Shown: positions 1 to 5,674, counted from the stretch's first letter. The stretch is DNA of 6,775 nt from Spirochaetaceae bacterium UBA4077 (GCA_002383375.1 DFYR01000058.1:18410-25184), one strand, 5' to 3'. Translations and numbers: made by a program. Notes: generated from the sequence alone by a model not told the origin.

Positions 1-767
1 AGACAGGAGGACGGCCGCCTGCAGCCAAACTCCTCTGGATCCTCGTAGCCACCTTCGGCGCCCGCAACTCCGCCAACGCCCTCAATAGGATCATCGACGC
101 ACGCATCGACGCCGCCAATCCCAGGACGGCAAGCCGCGCCCTTCCCCAAGGCAGGGTCAAGCTCTGGGAGTTATGGGCTTTCGCGGGCGCAATGCTAGCC
201 CTCCTCGTCCTGGGCGCCGCCATGCTCAATCCCCTCTGCCTCGCTCTTCTGCCAGTGGCAGGCATCCTTGTCTTCGGCTACTCCTATACCAAGCGCTTTA
301 CCTGGCTCTGCCACTACTGGCTGGGCATCACCTGTTCCGCCGCTGTCATGGGCGCCTTCCTGGGCATTTCAGGCGCCTTCGAACTGCGCTACTTCCCCCT
401 CACCGCAGGAGTAGCTCTATGGGTAGCTGGCTTCGACATTCTCTATGCCATCCAGGACATCTCTTTTGACCGCAGTGCGGGGCTAAAATCCATTCCCGCG
501 CGTTTCGGTGAGAATGGAGCCCGTTTTTTCGCCGCTGCAAGTCATCTTTTGGCCCTTGCCGGCTTTGCCAGTATTTTCCTTTTCTGGCACATTGCCGGAA
601 TCGGCCTGGGGATCTCCCTGATTCTCTGCGGCAGCCTCCTGGTCGCCGAGCACCTCATCGCCCGCAAAGGCACCGAACGGCATGTAAAGATCGCCGCCTA
701 CGGCATCAACGAGATAATCCCCCTGGTAATTCTTGCCGGTGTTGCTCTGGATATCTATCTGCTATAA
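1..767 (+). CDS. ubiA: UbiA-family aromatic prenyltransferase (MqnP-like), 5'-truncated by the window
   Basis: Integral membrane enzyme that transfers a polyprenyl chain to an aromatic carboxylate. The reading frame is open from base 3; the ATG at 192 is internal, because family motifs lie before it. About 254 codons are visible, so roughly 35-45 N-terminal residues are missing compared with the usual 285-300. Seen directly: the first Asp-rich motif N-x3-D-x3-D (NRIIDARID, bases 84-110) followed by NPRTASRALPQG; the second motif D-x6-D-x3-D (DILYAIQDISFD, bases 435-470) followed by AGLKSIPARFG; and several hydrophobic segments up to the C-terminal IPLVILAGVALDIYLL. These motifs bind Mg-diphosphate in the family. 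The UbiX gene 12 bp downstream suggests menaquinone synthesis by the futalosine route (MqnP acting on 1,4-dihydroxy-6-naphthoate), but 4-hydroxybenzoate prenylation for ubiquinone cannot be excluded from this window. Family call certain; pathway inferred. Confidence 0.93.
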   Translation, partial: TGGRPPAAKLLWILVATFGARNSANALNRIIDARIDAANPRTASRALPQGRVKLWELWAFAGAMLALLVLGAAMLNPLCLALLPVAGILVFGYSYTKRFTWLCHYWLGITCSAAVMGAFLGISGAFELRYFPLTAGVALWVAGFDILYAIQDISFDRSAGLKSIPARFGENGARFFAAASHLLALAGFASIFLFWHIAGIGLGISLILCGSLLVAEHLIARKGTERHVKIAAYGINEIIPLVILAGVALDIYLL

Positions 768-779
768 ACTAGGCGAAAG

Positions 780-1385
780 ATGGAACGATTCCTCGTCTGC
801 ATCACCGGTGCTTCGGGCGCCATATACTCTCTACGCCTTATAGCTGCCCTAGCAACCAGAGGCTGCGTCATCCATCTCTGCTGCTCCCCCTGGGGAGCTC
901 GGTTGATCCTCGAGGAAACAGGCAGGCCGCTGGGCTACTGGCTCAGCAGAATCCGGAGTTCGGGCGGTCCCGACAACAGTCCGGCAATTGTACACCAACA
1001 TCCATCCGATGATTTTTCAGCACCTATCGCCTCAGGCTCTTTCAGATTGAATGGAACGATAATCAGTCCCTGCTCCATGGGAACCATGGGGAGCCTCGCC
1101 TCCGGCGCTTGCTCCACCCTTATCCATCGGGCGGGAGCTGTAGCCCTCAAGGAGGGCTGGCCCCTGGTGCTCATACCCAGGGAAACCCCCCTGTCTCTCA
1201 TAAGTCTTAAATCCTTCGTACGGTTAAAGGAAGCCGGCGCGGTCATACTTCCCGCCTGTCCCAGCTTCTACAGCAAGCCCGAGACCATCGAGCAGCTGGC
1301 CGATACAGTAGTAAACCGAGTTCTGGACTATCTGGGGCTGCCTAACGAACAGGCTTATCGATGGCGCCAGTCCAGTCGATATTAG
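780..1385 (+). CDS. ubiX: UbiX-family flavin prenyltransferase (prFMN synthase; MqnM-like)
   Basis: Makes prenylated FMN from reduced FMN and dimethylallyl (pyro)phosphate. prFMN is the cofactor of UbiD-type decarboxylases. At 201 aa it is full length for the family. Motifs seen: the N-terminal flavin-binding GASGAIYS (residues 10-17); IISPCSMGTMGSLASG (94-109); HRAGAVALKEGWPLVL (116-131), where the family usually has a second basic pair after LKE; RETPLSLISLKSF (134-146); and the C-terminal PACPSFYSKPETIEQLADTV (158-177) ahead of NRVLDYLGL. The start at 780 puts the GASG motif at the usual distance from the N-terminus; only a weak AGG (771-773) precedes it. It lies 12 bp after the UbiA-type gene, so the two are almost surely co-transcribed. 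Its UbiD partner (MqnL-like) is not in the window. A related flavoprotein such as a phenolic-acid decarboxylase subunit is less likely given the UbiA neighbour. Confidence 0.93.
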   Translation: MERFLVCITGASGAIYSLRLIAALATRGCVIHLCCSPWGARLILEETGRPLGYWLSRIRSSGGPDNSPAIVHQHPSDDFSAPIASGSFRLNGTIISPCSMGTMGSLASGACSTLIHRAGAVALKEGWPLVLIPRETPLSLISLKSFVRLKEAGAVILPACPSFYSKPETIEQLADTVVNRVLDYLGLPNEQAYRWRQSSRY

Positions 1386-1392
1386 GAATCGT

Positions 1393-2337
1393 ATGACAGG
1401 AAAAAAACTCGTTTATGCGATTGTCCTCGTTCTTCTCACGGCCAGTATTATACCTGCCCAAGCCCAGAATATGGACATTTCTGCCGGCACCCTCCGCCTG
1501 GGCGTCTTCGCCGACGCCGATTCTCTTCCTTTTCTGCTGGCCGAGCGGGACAAGCTATTCACCCAGGAAGGAGTGAATGTAGAGCTTCTGCGCTTCCAAA
1601 GCGCCGTGGAGCGGGATTCGGCCTTCCAGGCCGGGGCTCTGGATGGGATGATATCTGACATTCTGGCCGCCATGCTTTCGGTCCAGGGCGGCTTTCCCGT
1701 CAAGATCACCAGTCTCACCGACGGTCGCTACGGCATAGCCGTCGCCCCCGGCTCAGACCTGAAAACCCTGGCCGACCTAGCCGGCAAGCCTATCGCGAGC
1801 TCCCGGAACTCGGTGATCCATTACATGATCGATAGGCTCATGACCGAAGCCGGCGTCCCGGAAGACAAGGTTCTCATAAGCCCTGTACCTAAAATGCCCA
1901 TCCGCCTCGAGATGCTCTTGAGCGGCATGACCTCTGGTGCAGGCCTTCCTGAGCCTTTTCTCACCAACGCTAGTACCCGGGGAGCGAAGGTACTTGCCGC
2001 TACCGATGACTACGGCATGGGCTTAGGTGTGCTTCTTTTTTCTGAAAAAAGCCTGAAGGAAAAGCTCCCCCTCATCGAAAAGCTCTATAAAGCCTACTGG
2101 AAGGCAGCGCAGAAAATTAACACCACGCCCGACTCCTACCGCCAGCTTCTTGTCGATTCGGCCGGCTTTTCAAAGGATGCCGCCGAAGCCTATCGTTTTG
2201 TCGTCTACCAGCGCCCCAGGCTCCCCAGACCTGAGGACATCGAATCGGCATCCGCGTGGCTGGTAACTAAAGGACTTATACCCAAACCCATCGCCCCGCA
2301 GAGCCTAACCGATTCGCGGCCTATCCAGGGGCTTTAA
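1393..2337 (+). CDS. ABC transporter periplasmic substrate-binding protein, NMT1/SsuA-like
   Basis: Predicted secreted solute receptor of 314 aa. Residues 1-24 form a classic Sec signal peptide: KK, then a hydrophobic core (LVYAIVLVLLTASII), then AQA as probable signal peptidase I site before Q25. No lipobox cysteine is seen, so it should be free in the periplasm. The mature part starts with a beta strand (LRLGVFADADSLPFLLAE), followed by LFTQEGVNVELLRFQSAVER, a block characteristic of the nitrate/sulfonate/thiamine-precursor binding family; GALDGMISDILAA (81-93) and the hinge region around 113-140 also fit. The start at 1393 is supported by AGGA (1384-1387), which overlaps the UbiX stop codon. 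It precedes a fused ATPase/permease gene by 20 bp, giving a complete importer. The ligand cannot be told from sequence. Co-transcription with two quinone-type genes hints at an aromatic or quinone precursor; this is inference. Confidence 0.88.
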   Translation: MTGKKLVYAIVLVLLTASIIPAQAQNMDISAGTLRLGVFADADSLPFLLAERDKLFTQEGVNVELLRFQSAVERDSAFQAGALDGMISDILAAMLSVQGGFPVKITSLTDGRYGIAVAPGSDLKTLADLAGKPIASSRNSVIHYMIDRLMTEAGVPEDKVLISPVPKMPIRLEMLLSGMTSGAGLPEPFLTNASTRGAKVLAATDDYGMGLGVLLFSEKSLKEKLPLIEKLYKAYWKAAQKINTTPDSYRQLLVDSAGFSKDAAEAYRFVVYQRPRLPRPEDIESASAWLVTKGLIPKPIAPQSLTDSRPIQGL

Positions 2338-2357
2338 GTCCCTGTAAGCTGTTTGCG

Positions 2358-4007
2358 ATGGCTACGGTAAGGTTAAAAAATCTAAGCTTCTCCTACCCTA
2401 TACGGGGTAGCTCCATTCCTGTGCTCAAAAATCTGGATGCCGAATTCGAAGAAGGAAAAATCAGCGCCATCGTGGGCCGTTCGGGCTGCGGCAAGACCAG
2501 CCTTTTACGGCTTATCGCCGGACTCTCCCAGCCCACTGAAGGAAGCGTCCACATCGACGGTGCCCCTACCGGAGGAATTAGAGAAAAGACCTCCATAATC
2601 TTCCAGGATTATGGGCTTCTCCCCTGGGCAAATGTCTGGAGCAATGCCGAACTAGGATTGAAAGCAAAGGGCATCTCAAGTCAGGAGCGACTCAGGCAGG
2701 TGGATCCTATCCTGGCGGAATTGGGTTTATCACCCTTCAAGCGCCTTTTTCCAGCCCGCCTCTCAGGAGGCATGCGCCAGCGAGTGGCCATAGCCCGCGC
2801 CCTGGCATCGGACAGCGATCTTTTACTCCTGGACGAACCCTTTTCCAGCCTGGACGCGATCTCAAGGGAAGCCCTCCAGGATAATCTTCTTGAAACCCAG
2901 CGCAGACATAAAACAACGATCATCCTTGTCACCCACTCCATCGAGGAAGCAGCCTACCTCGCCGACACGGTCTATTTACTGGACGGAGCCCCCGCCAGTC
3001 TTACAGCCCGCCATGATACGGGCAGACGGAATGCAGAATCACGTAAGGCTCCGGAAAAATCCCAGGCACCCGAGTCAGCGGTTCAATCGGAGCTGTCGAC
3101 GGTTGAATCCGACAGGATAACAGGATCACCAGGATCGTACAGGAACAGCCCCTCCTACTTTTCCGATATCGCTACACTTCGCCGGCTCTTCACTAGCCTG
3201 CCTCCAGTAAAGCCCGAACCTCCAAAGCCTACCCGGAAAATGCCCCAAACCCTCCGTGGATTTTTTAGCCGTCTGGCCAAGATCCTTGTGGCGGGCTGCA
3301 TAATTCTTGCCGCCTGGGCCGGCTTCGCCGCTCTGTTGGGTAAGCCCTTCCTGCCCAAGCCTGGCATTGCCTTAGCAGTTCTAGCCCAAGGTCTCCAGAA
3401 CGGTCTACTGCTGGGTCACGTCGGAGCCTCATTGCGCAGAATTTTCCTCGCCCTTATCCTGGCCGCCCCACCGGCCTGGGCACTGGGTCTCCTGGCAGGC
3501 AGGATCAAGGCGGCGGAAACGCTCCTCTCGCCGGTCATGTACCTCTTCCACCCCCTGCCCAAGGTGGCCTTCCTACCAATTTTAATGCTCCTTCTAGGCC
3601 TGGGCGACGGATCCAAGGTCGCCCTCATGGGCTTGGTCATCTTCGGCCAGCTCTTCATGGCCGCCCGGGATTCGGCCAAGGCTATCGCCCCGCCTCTTCT
3701 GGACTCGGTCCGCTCTCTTGGCTGCCGCTCCTGGGGCATCTTCCGCTGGGTCATCGCCCCCGCCACCCTCCCCTCCCTCCTCTCAGCCCTCCGCGTGAGC
3801 CTGGGTACCGCCATCGCCGTCCTCTTTCTCTCCGAAACCTTTGCCTCCATGGACGGCCTGGGCTGGTACATCATGGACGCCTGGTCCCGGGTGAACTACC
3901 CCGACATGTACGCCGCCATCCTCGCCCTCGCCCTCCTGGGCCTCGGCCTCTACCTCATCCTGGACGCCCTGGAATCGCTGGCCCTTCGCTGGCGTGAGGT
4001 CGAGTAA
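2358..4007 (+). CDS. ABC importer, ATPase-permease fusion (SsuB/SsuC- or TauB/TauC-like)
   Basis: One 549-aa polypeptide carrying both the energy and membrane parts of an importer. Residues 1-210 are an SsuB/TauB-type ATPase: Walker A GRSGCGKTS (40-48), Q-loop Q83 in FQDYGLLPW, signature LSGGM (135-139), Walker B LLLLDE (155-160), D-loop SSLD (163-166), switch His H193. Residues 211-300 are a polar, Pro/Ser/Glu-rich linker. Residues 301-549 are a BPD_transp_1 permease with about six hydrophobic segments and the EAA loop DSVRSLGCRSWGIFRWVIAP (449-468), which docks on the ATPase. These two parts are normally separate genes; here one frame is open throughout, with no sign of an assembly frameshift. 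A homodimer would supply the usual two ATPase and two membrane domains. No good ribosome binding site precedes the ATG, so translational coupling to the binding-protein gene 20 bp upstream is likely. Substrate unknown; nitrate, taurine, sulfonate, thiamine-precursor and aromatic importers share this family. Confidence 0.92.
   Translation: MATVRLKNLSFSYPIRGSSIPVLKNLDAEFEEGKISAIVGRSGCGKTSLLRLIAGLSQPTEGSVHIDGAPTGGIREKTSIIFQDYGLLPWANVWSNAELGLKAKGISSQERLRQVDPILAELGLSPFKRLFPARLSGGMRQRVAIARALASDSDLLLLDEPFSSLDAISREALQDNLLETQRRHKTTIILVTHSIEEAAYLADTVYLLDGAPASLTARHDTGRRNAESRKAPEKSQAPESAVQSELSTVESDRITGSPGSYRNSPSYFSDIATLRRLFTSLPPVKPEPPKPTRKMPQTLRGFFSRLAKILVAGCIILAAWAGFAALLGKPFLPKPGIALAVLAQGLQNGLLLGHVGASLRRIFLALILAAPPAWALGLLAGRIKAAETLLSPVMYLFHPLPKVAFLPILMLLLGLGDGSKVALMGLVIFGQLFMAARDSAKAIAPPLLDSVRSLGCRSWGIFRWVIAPATLPSLLSALRVSLGTAIAVLFLSETFASMDGLGWYIMDAWSRVNYPDMYAAILALALLGLGLYLILDALESLALRWREVE
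3113..3144 (+). repeat. Short CAGGA(T) repeat cluster inside the linker of the ABC fusion gene
   Basis: CAGGAT occurs at 3113, 3121 and 3130, and CAGGA again at 3140, so the spacings are 8, 9 and 10 bp. It encodes linker residues of about 252-263 (DRITGSPGSYRN). The spacing is not a multiple of three, so this is a DNA-level pattern rather than a peptide repeat. A similar pair (CAGGAT at 5333, CAGGA at 5351) lies in the intergenic AT-rich region. Confidence 0.4.
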
Positions 4008-4064
4008 TTTGTCAATCACAACATTGAAAGAGTAGATATTTCGAAAAGAATGAATAGTGAATGT
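4008..4064. other. Convergent intergenic gap, no convincing terminator
   Basis: The 57 bp lie between the stop codons of the ABC fusion (+) and the DUF4143 ATPase (-). The only inverted repeat seen is a weak 5-bp AT-rich one (TCAAT 4012-4016, ATTGA 4023-4027) without a T-run on either strand. Termination may be Rho-dependent, or may occur inside the opposing genes. Confidence 0.5.
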
Positions 4065-5234
4065 CTATATCGCCTTCCGGACAAGCTCGACGCATTCTAG
4101 AATGCCGCAAGCGGTCAACGTCGCTGAGATCGGATAGCTTCCCTCCATGATTCCCACCAGATACGCATTATCGGGCTCCAGGTCGGCCAGGGCGGAGTGA
4201 AAGCCTCGGGTCGGATTTGGCGCGCTCGATGCCTTGAATTCAAAGGCCAGCCGATGGACTCCCCGTTCGAGTACAAGGTCGATTTCTGCTCCGCCTGAGC
4301 TTCGGTAAAATGAGGGAATCCACTCAGGGAATGAAACTATAAGGGTTTCGATGCAGAAGGCTTCCCAGCTAGAACCGAAAACGGGGTGCCCCAAGAGAGC
4401 TTCGACGCCATCTATTCCTAGAAGGCTATGAGTGAGGCCGGAATCGCGGATGTAAACTTTGGGCGATTTTACAAGCCTCTTTTTCAGGTTCCCTTCCCAG
4501 GGCGGTAAAAGACGCAAGAACAAGGCTTCCTGCAAGAAATCGAGTCGCGCCCGTATGGCTTGGCCGGAAAGATCGAGGGATGCTCCGAGCTTTGCCGCAT
4601 TTAGAATTTGCCCCTGGAGGTGAGCGATCATGGTGAGGAATCTGCGCCATGCGATCGCCGAAATGCGGGTACCTAACAATGATAGATCGCGCTCCACGAT
4701 ACTTCTGATAAAGGCTTCTCGCCAAAGGTTGCTTGCAGCTTCATTTGCCGCGAGCGCCGATTCGGGGAACCCGCCTCGCCAGAGAGCGTCCAGCATGGAA
4801 GGAGGGGAACCTGGTAGATATTCGGTGGGAAGAAAGGGACTCAGCTCGAGATAATCGATCCTCCCGGCAAGACTTTCGGCGCTCTTATTGACCAGCGCTC
4901 TGGATGCCGAACTAAGAATGAGAAATCGTCCCGGGCGACGATCTCTGTCTATTTCCGTTCGCAATATCGGAAACAACTCGGGCATCAGCTGTATTTCGTC
5001 GATACAGACGAAATTCGATGCATTCGTCTCGAAATAGAGCTGCGGATCGGCCAGTTTCGCCCGATCCCGAGGGTTTTCCAGATCGAGCCTGATAGCTGCG
5101 TCAAGCTCCTCTGCAATCCTCTGGGAGAGCCTCGATTTGCCGCACTGGCGTGGTCCAATCACGGTGACTGCGGGAAATATCTCAAGTCTGCGTTTCAGCG
5201 TACTTGTTATCGCTCGCTCAATATAACCTTGCAT
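4065..5234 (-). CDS. AAA_14 / DUF4143 ATPase of unknown role
   Basis: A 389-aa protein of a widespread but functionally uncharacterised ATPase family. Domain order: a short N-terminal helix (ERAITSTLKRRLEIFP); Walker A GPRQCGKS (27-34); a strand with RLDLENP (49-54); Walker B FVCIDEIQ (75-82); a sensor-like FLILSSAS (104-111), where relatives usually have a TGS-type motif; SLAGRI (121-126); GGFPES (154-159); and ERDLSLLG (181-188). The C-terminal DUF4143 part has YIRDSGLTHSLLGI (261-274), SSWEAFCIETLI (288-299) and a PD-(D/E)XK-like pattern, EIDLVLE (317-323) then EFK (332-334). Length is normal and no break is seen. The start fits the family N-terminus, but the ribosome binding site (TGTAGAA) is poor. 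It converges on the ABC operon, and its 5' side faces the insertion sequence. Relatives are common in accessory DNA of bacteria and archaea; no partner gene is present here to suggest a pathway. Confidence 0.92.
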   Translation of the reverse strand: MQGYIERAITSTLKRRLEIFPAVTVIGPRQCGKSRLSQRIAEELDAAIRLDLENPRDRAKLADPQLYFETNASNFVCIDEIQLMPELFPILRTEIDRDRRPGRFLILSSASRALVNKSAESLAGRIDYLELSPFLPTEYLPGSPPSMLDALWRGGFPESALAANEAASNLWREAFIRSIVERDLSLLGTRISAIAWRRFLTMIAHLQGQILNAAKLGASLDLSGQAIRARLDFLQEALFLRLLPPWEGNLKKRLVKSPKVYIRDSGLTHSLLGIDGVEALLGHPVFGSSWEAFCIETLIVSFPEWIPSFYRSSGGAEIDLVLERGVHRLAFEFKASSAPNPTRGFHSALADLEPDNAYLVGIMEGSYPISATLTACGILECVELVRKAI

Positions 5235-5293
5235 TTCTACAGTCTAACATTACTTTTGCAAGAATAAAAGCGCAAATAGCATATACTATGAAT

Positions 5294-5322
5294 TTTATCG
5301 ATATATATTGATGATAGATAAA
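5294..5322. repeat. AT-rich near-palindrome upstream of the DUF4143 ATPase gene
   Basis: The core ATCGATATATATTGAT (5297-5312) matches its own reverse complement at 14 of 16 positions. An outer pair TTTATC (5294-5299) / GATAAA (5317-5322) adds symmetry. It lies 60-88 bp before the ATPase start codon, where an operator could sit. In AT-rich DNA such symmetry may be chance. Confidence 0.3.
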
Positions 5323-5364
5323 GACATGAAACCAGGATTCGCATGATTTACAGGACAATTAAAG

Positions 5365-5464
5365 CCTAAATCCGCAACCAATAAAATCATCAAAAAAATC
5401 AACAACCTCGCAGCAAGTCTTTATGATTATTGCGTGAGCATTGAAGCGGAGTATCCTAAATCCG
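5365..5464 (+). repeat. 10-nt direct repeat pair CCTAAATCCG
   Basis: Exact copies lie at 5365-5374 and 5455-5464, 90 bp apart. The second copy forms the left arm of the 5' hairpin of the candidate bridge RNA. The first lies close to where the left end of the element may be. Confidence 0.5.
5399..5427 (+). promoter_or_regulatory. Candidate sigma70-type promoter for the bridge RNA
   Basis: TCAACA (5399-5404) and TATGAT (5422-5427) are 17 bp apart and match the -35/-10 consensus at 4 of 6 and 5 of 6 bases. Transcription would start near 5434, about 20 nt before the first RNA hairpin at 5454. IS110 elements are known to build the guide-RNA promoter across the joined right and left ends. Here both boxes are on the left side, so either this promoter works in the integrated element or the -35 match belongs to flanking DNA. 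Confidence 0.4.
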
Positions 5465-5477
5465 ACGGGATTTGGGA
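5454..5477 (+). other. Bridge RNA 5' hairpin
   Basis: TCCTAAATCC (5454-5463) pairs with GGATTTGGGA (5468-5477) over 10 bp, including one G-U pair, closing a GACG tetraloop (5464-5467). In known bridge RNAs a similar hairpin precedes the target-binding loop. Confidence 0.7.
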
Positions 5478-5481
5478 GCCA

Positions 5482-5560
5482 GTGGCCGGTTGGTCGGCAG
5501 CTGAGAGGCAACGTCTCGAATGAGAAGACCTCGGCAGCAAGAGAAACCAAAACCGGTCGC
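5482..5560 (+). other. Bridge RNA first stem-loop domain, candidate target-binding loop
   Basis: Outer stem: 5484-5494 (GGCCGGTTGGT) pairs with 5546-5558, with a two-A bulge at 5549-5550 and one G-U pair; 5482-5483 with 5559-5560 can extend it. Inner stem: GCTG (5500-5503) with CAGC (5535-5538), a small mismatch, then GAGG (5505-5508) with CCTC (5529-5532). An apical TCTC (5514-5517)/GAGA (5522-5525) closes a GAAT loop. Unpaired segments that could hold target guides are 5495-5499 and 5539-5545, or 5509-5513 and 5526-5528. Confidence 0.58.
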
Positions 5561-5618
5561 CGAACAAAAAAGTGCGGGGTGCCGCTGTGGCGGCACCACC
5601 GCGAATAGGAGCTCGGCG
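5558..5618 (+). other. Bridge RNA second stem-loop domain, candidate donor-binding loop
   Basis: Outer stem CGCCGA (5558-5563) pairs with TCGGCG (5613-5618). The inner stem is 12 bp: 5574-5585 with 5590-5602, one bulged A at 5598 and a TGTG loop (5586-5589). Between them lies a symmetrical internal loop, ACAAAAAAGT (5564-5573) facing GAATAGGAGC (5603-5612). This stem/internal-loop/stem shape is that of a bridge RNA guide loop. A competing pairing, GCGGGGT (5574-5580) with ACCCCGC (5620-5626), is possible. C5558 can pair in either domain. Confidence 0.62.
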
Positions 5619-5644
5619 TACCCCGCGAAGAGTGCAAGACTCCC

Positions 5645-5671
5645 ATCCCTCATTTTATATCCGGGAGGGAT
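5645..5671 (+). promoter_or_regulatory. Hairpin masking the transposase ribosome binding site
   Basis: ATCCCTC (5645-5651) is perfectly complementary to GAGGGAT (5665-5671), with a 13-nt loop. The right arm covers most of the strong Shine-Dalgarno GGAGG (5664-5668), which lies 6 nt before the transposase ATG at 5675. CTCCC (5640-5644) can also pair with GGGAG (5663-5667). Both pairings would lower translation, a common way of keeping transposase low. Confidence 0.55.
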
Positions 5672-5674
5672 CGA

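Larger units (their letters stand above)
5235..5433. other. AT-rich intergenic region between the DUF4143 ATPase and the IS110 non-coding end
   Basis: About 200 bp of much lower GC than its surroundings, with no supported gene. It should contain the promoter of the minus-strand ATPase gene; a weak candidate reads TTGCGC, 17-bp spacer, TAATGT on the - strand close to the start codon. It also holds a near-palindrome (5294-5322), a CAGGA pair (5333, 5351), and probably the left boundary of the insertion sequence, which I could not fix to one base. Confidence 0.5.
5434..5626 (+). ncRNA. Candidate IS110 bridge RNA (recombinase guide RNA)
   Basis: Non-coding region just 5' of an intact IS110-family transposase, folded by hand into three domains in a row: a 10-bp hairpin (5454-5477), a first stem/internal-loop domain (5482-5560) and a second (5558-5618). 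This order (5' hairpin, target-binding loop, donor-binding loop), the roughly 175-190 nt length and the position between left end and transposase match the published IS110-group bridge RNA architecture (for example IS621). Such RNAs bind the recombinase and pair with target DNA and with the joined element ends to choose both partners. The 5' end is set by the promoter guess and the 3' end is uncertain. Folding is manual with no energy calculation or homologue alignment, so the class is well supported by context but exact pairings are provisional. Confidence 0.72.

Noticed and set aside
192..767. Taking ATG 192 as the start of the UbiA-type gene
   Set aside because: The same frame is open back to base 3 and encodes the first Asp-rich motif of the family, so the gene begins before the window.
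2890..3120. A + strand frame overlapping the linker of the ABC fusion, possible sign of a frameshift
   Set aside because: The fusion frame is uninterrupted from 2358 to 4007 and the other frame shows no ABC or permease similarity.
3416..3874. Long minus-strand frame opposite the permease domain
   Set aside because: Arg-rich, low-complexity translation typical of the antisense of a GC-rich membrane protein gene; no family motif.
4012..4027. Possible terminator hairpin between the converging genes
   Set aside because: The stem is only 5 bp, AT-rich, and has no T-run on either strand.
5359..5653. Two minus-strand frames (5359-5646 and 5456-5653) across the region before the transposase
   Set aside because: No recognisable motif or ribosome binding site; they lie over the structured RNA region and are explained better as shadows of it.
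5434..5674. Riboswitch or T-box leader controlling the transposase
   Set aside because: No recognisable aptamer consensus was seen, and the three-domain layout before an IS110 gene is explained better by a bridge RNA.
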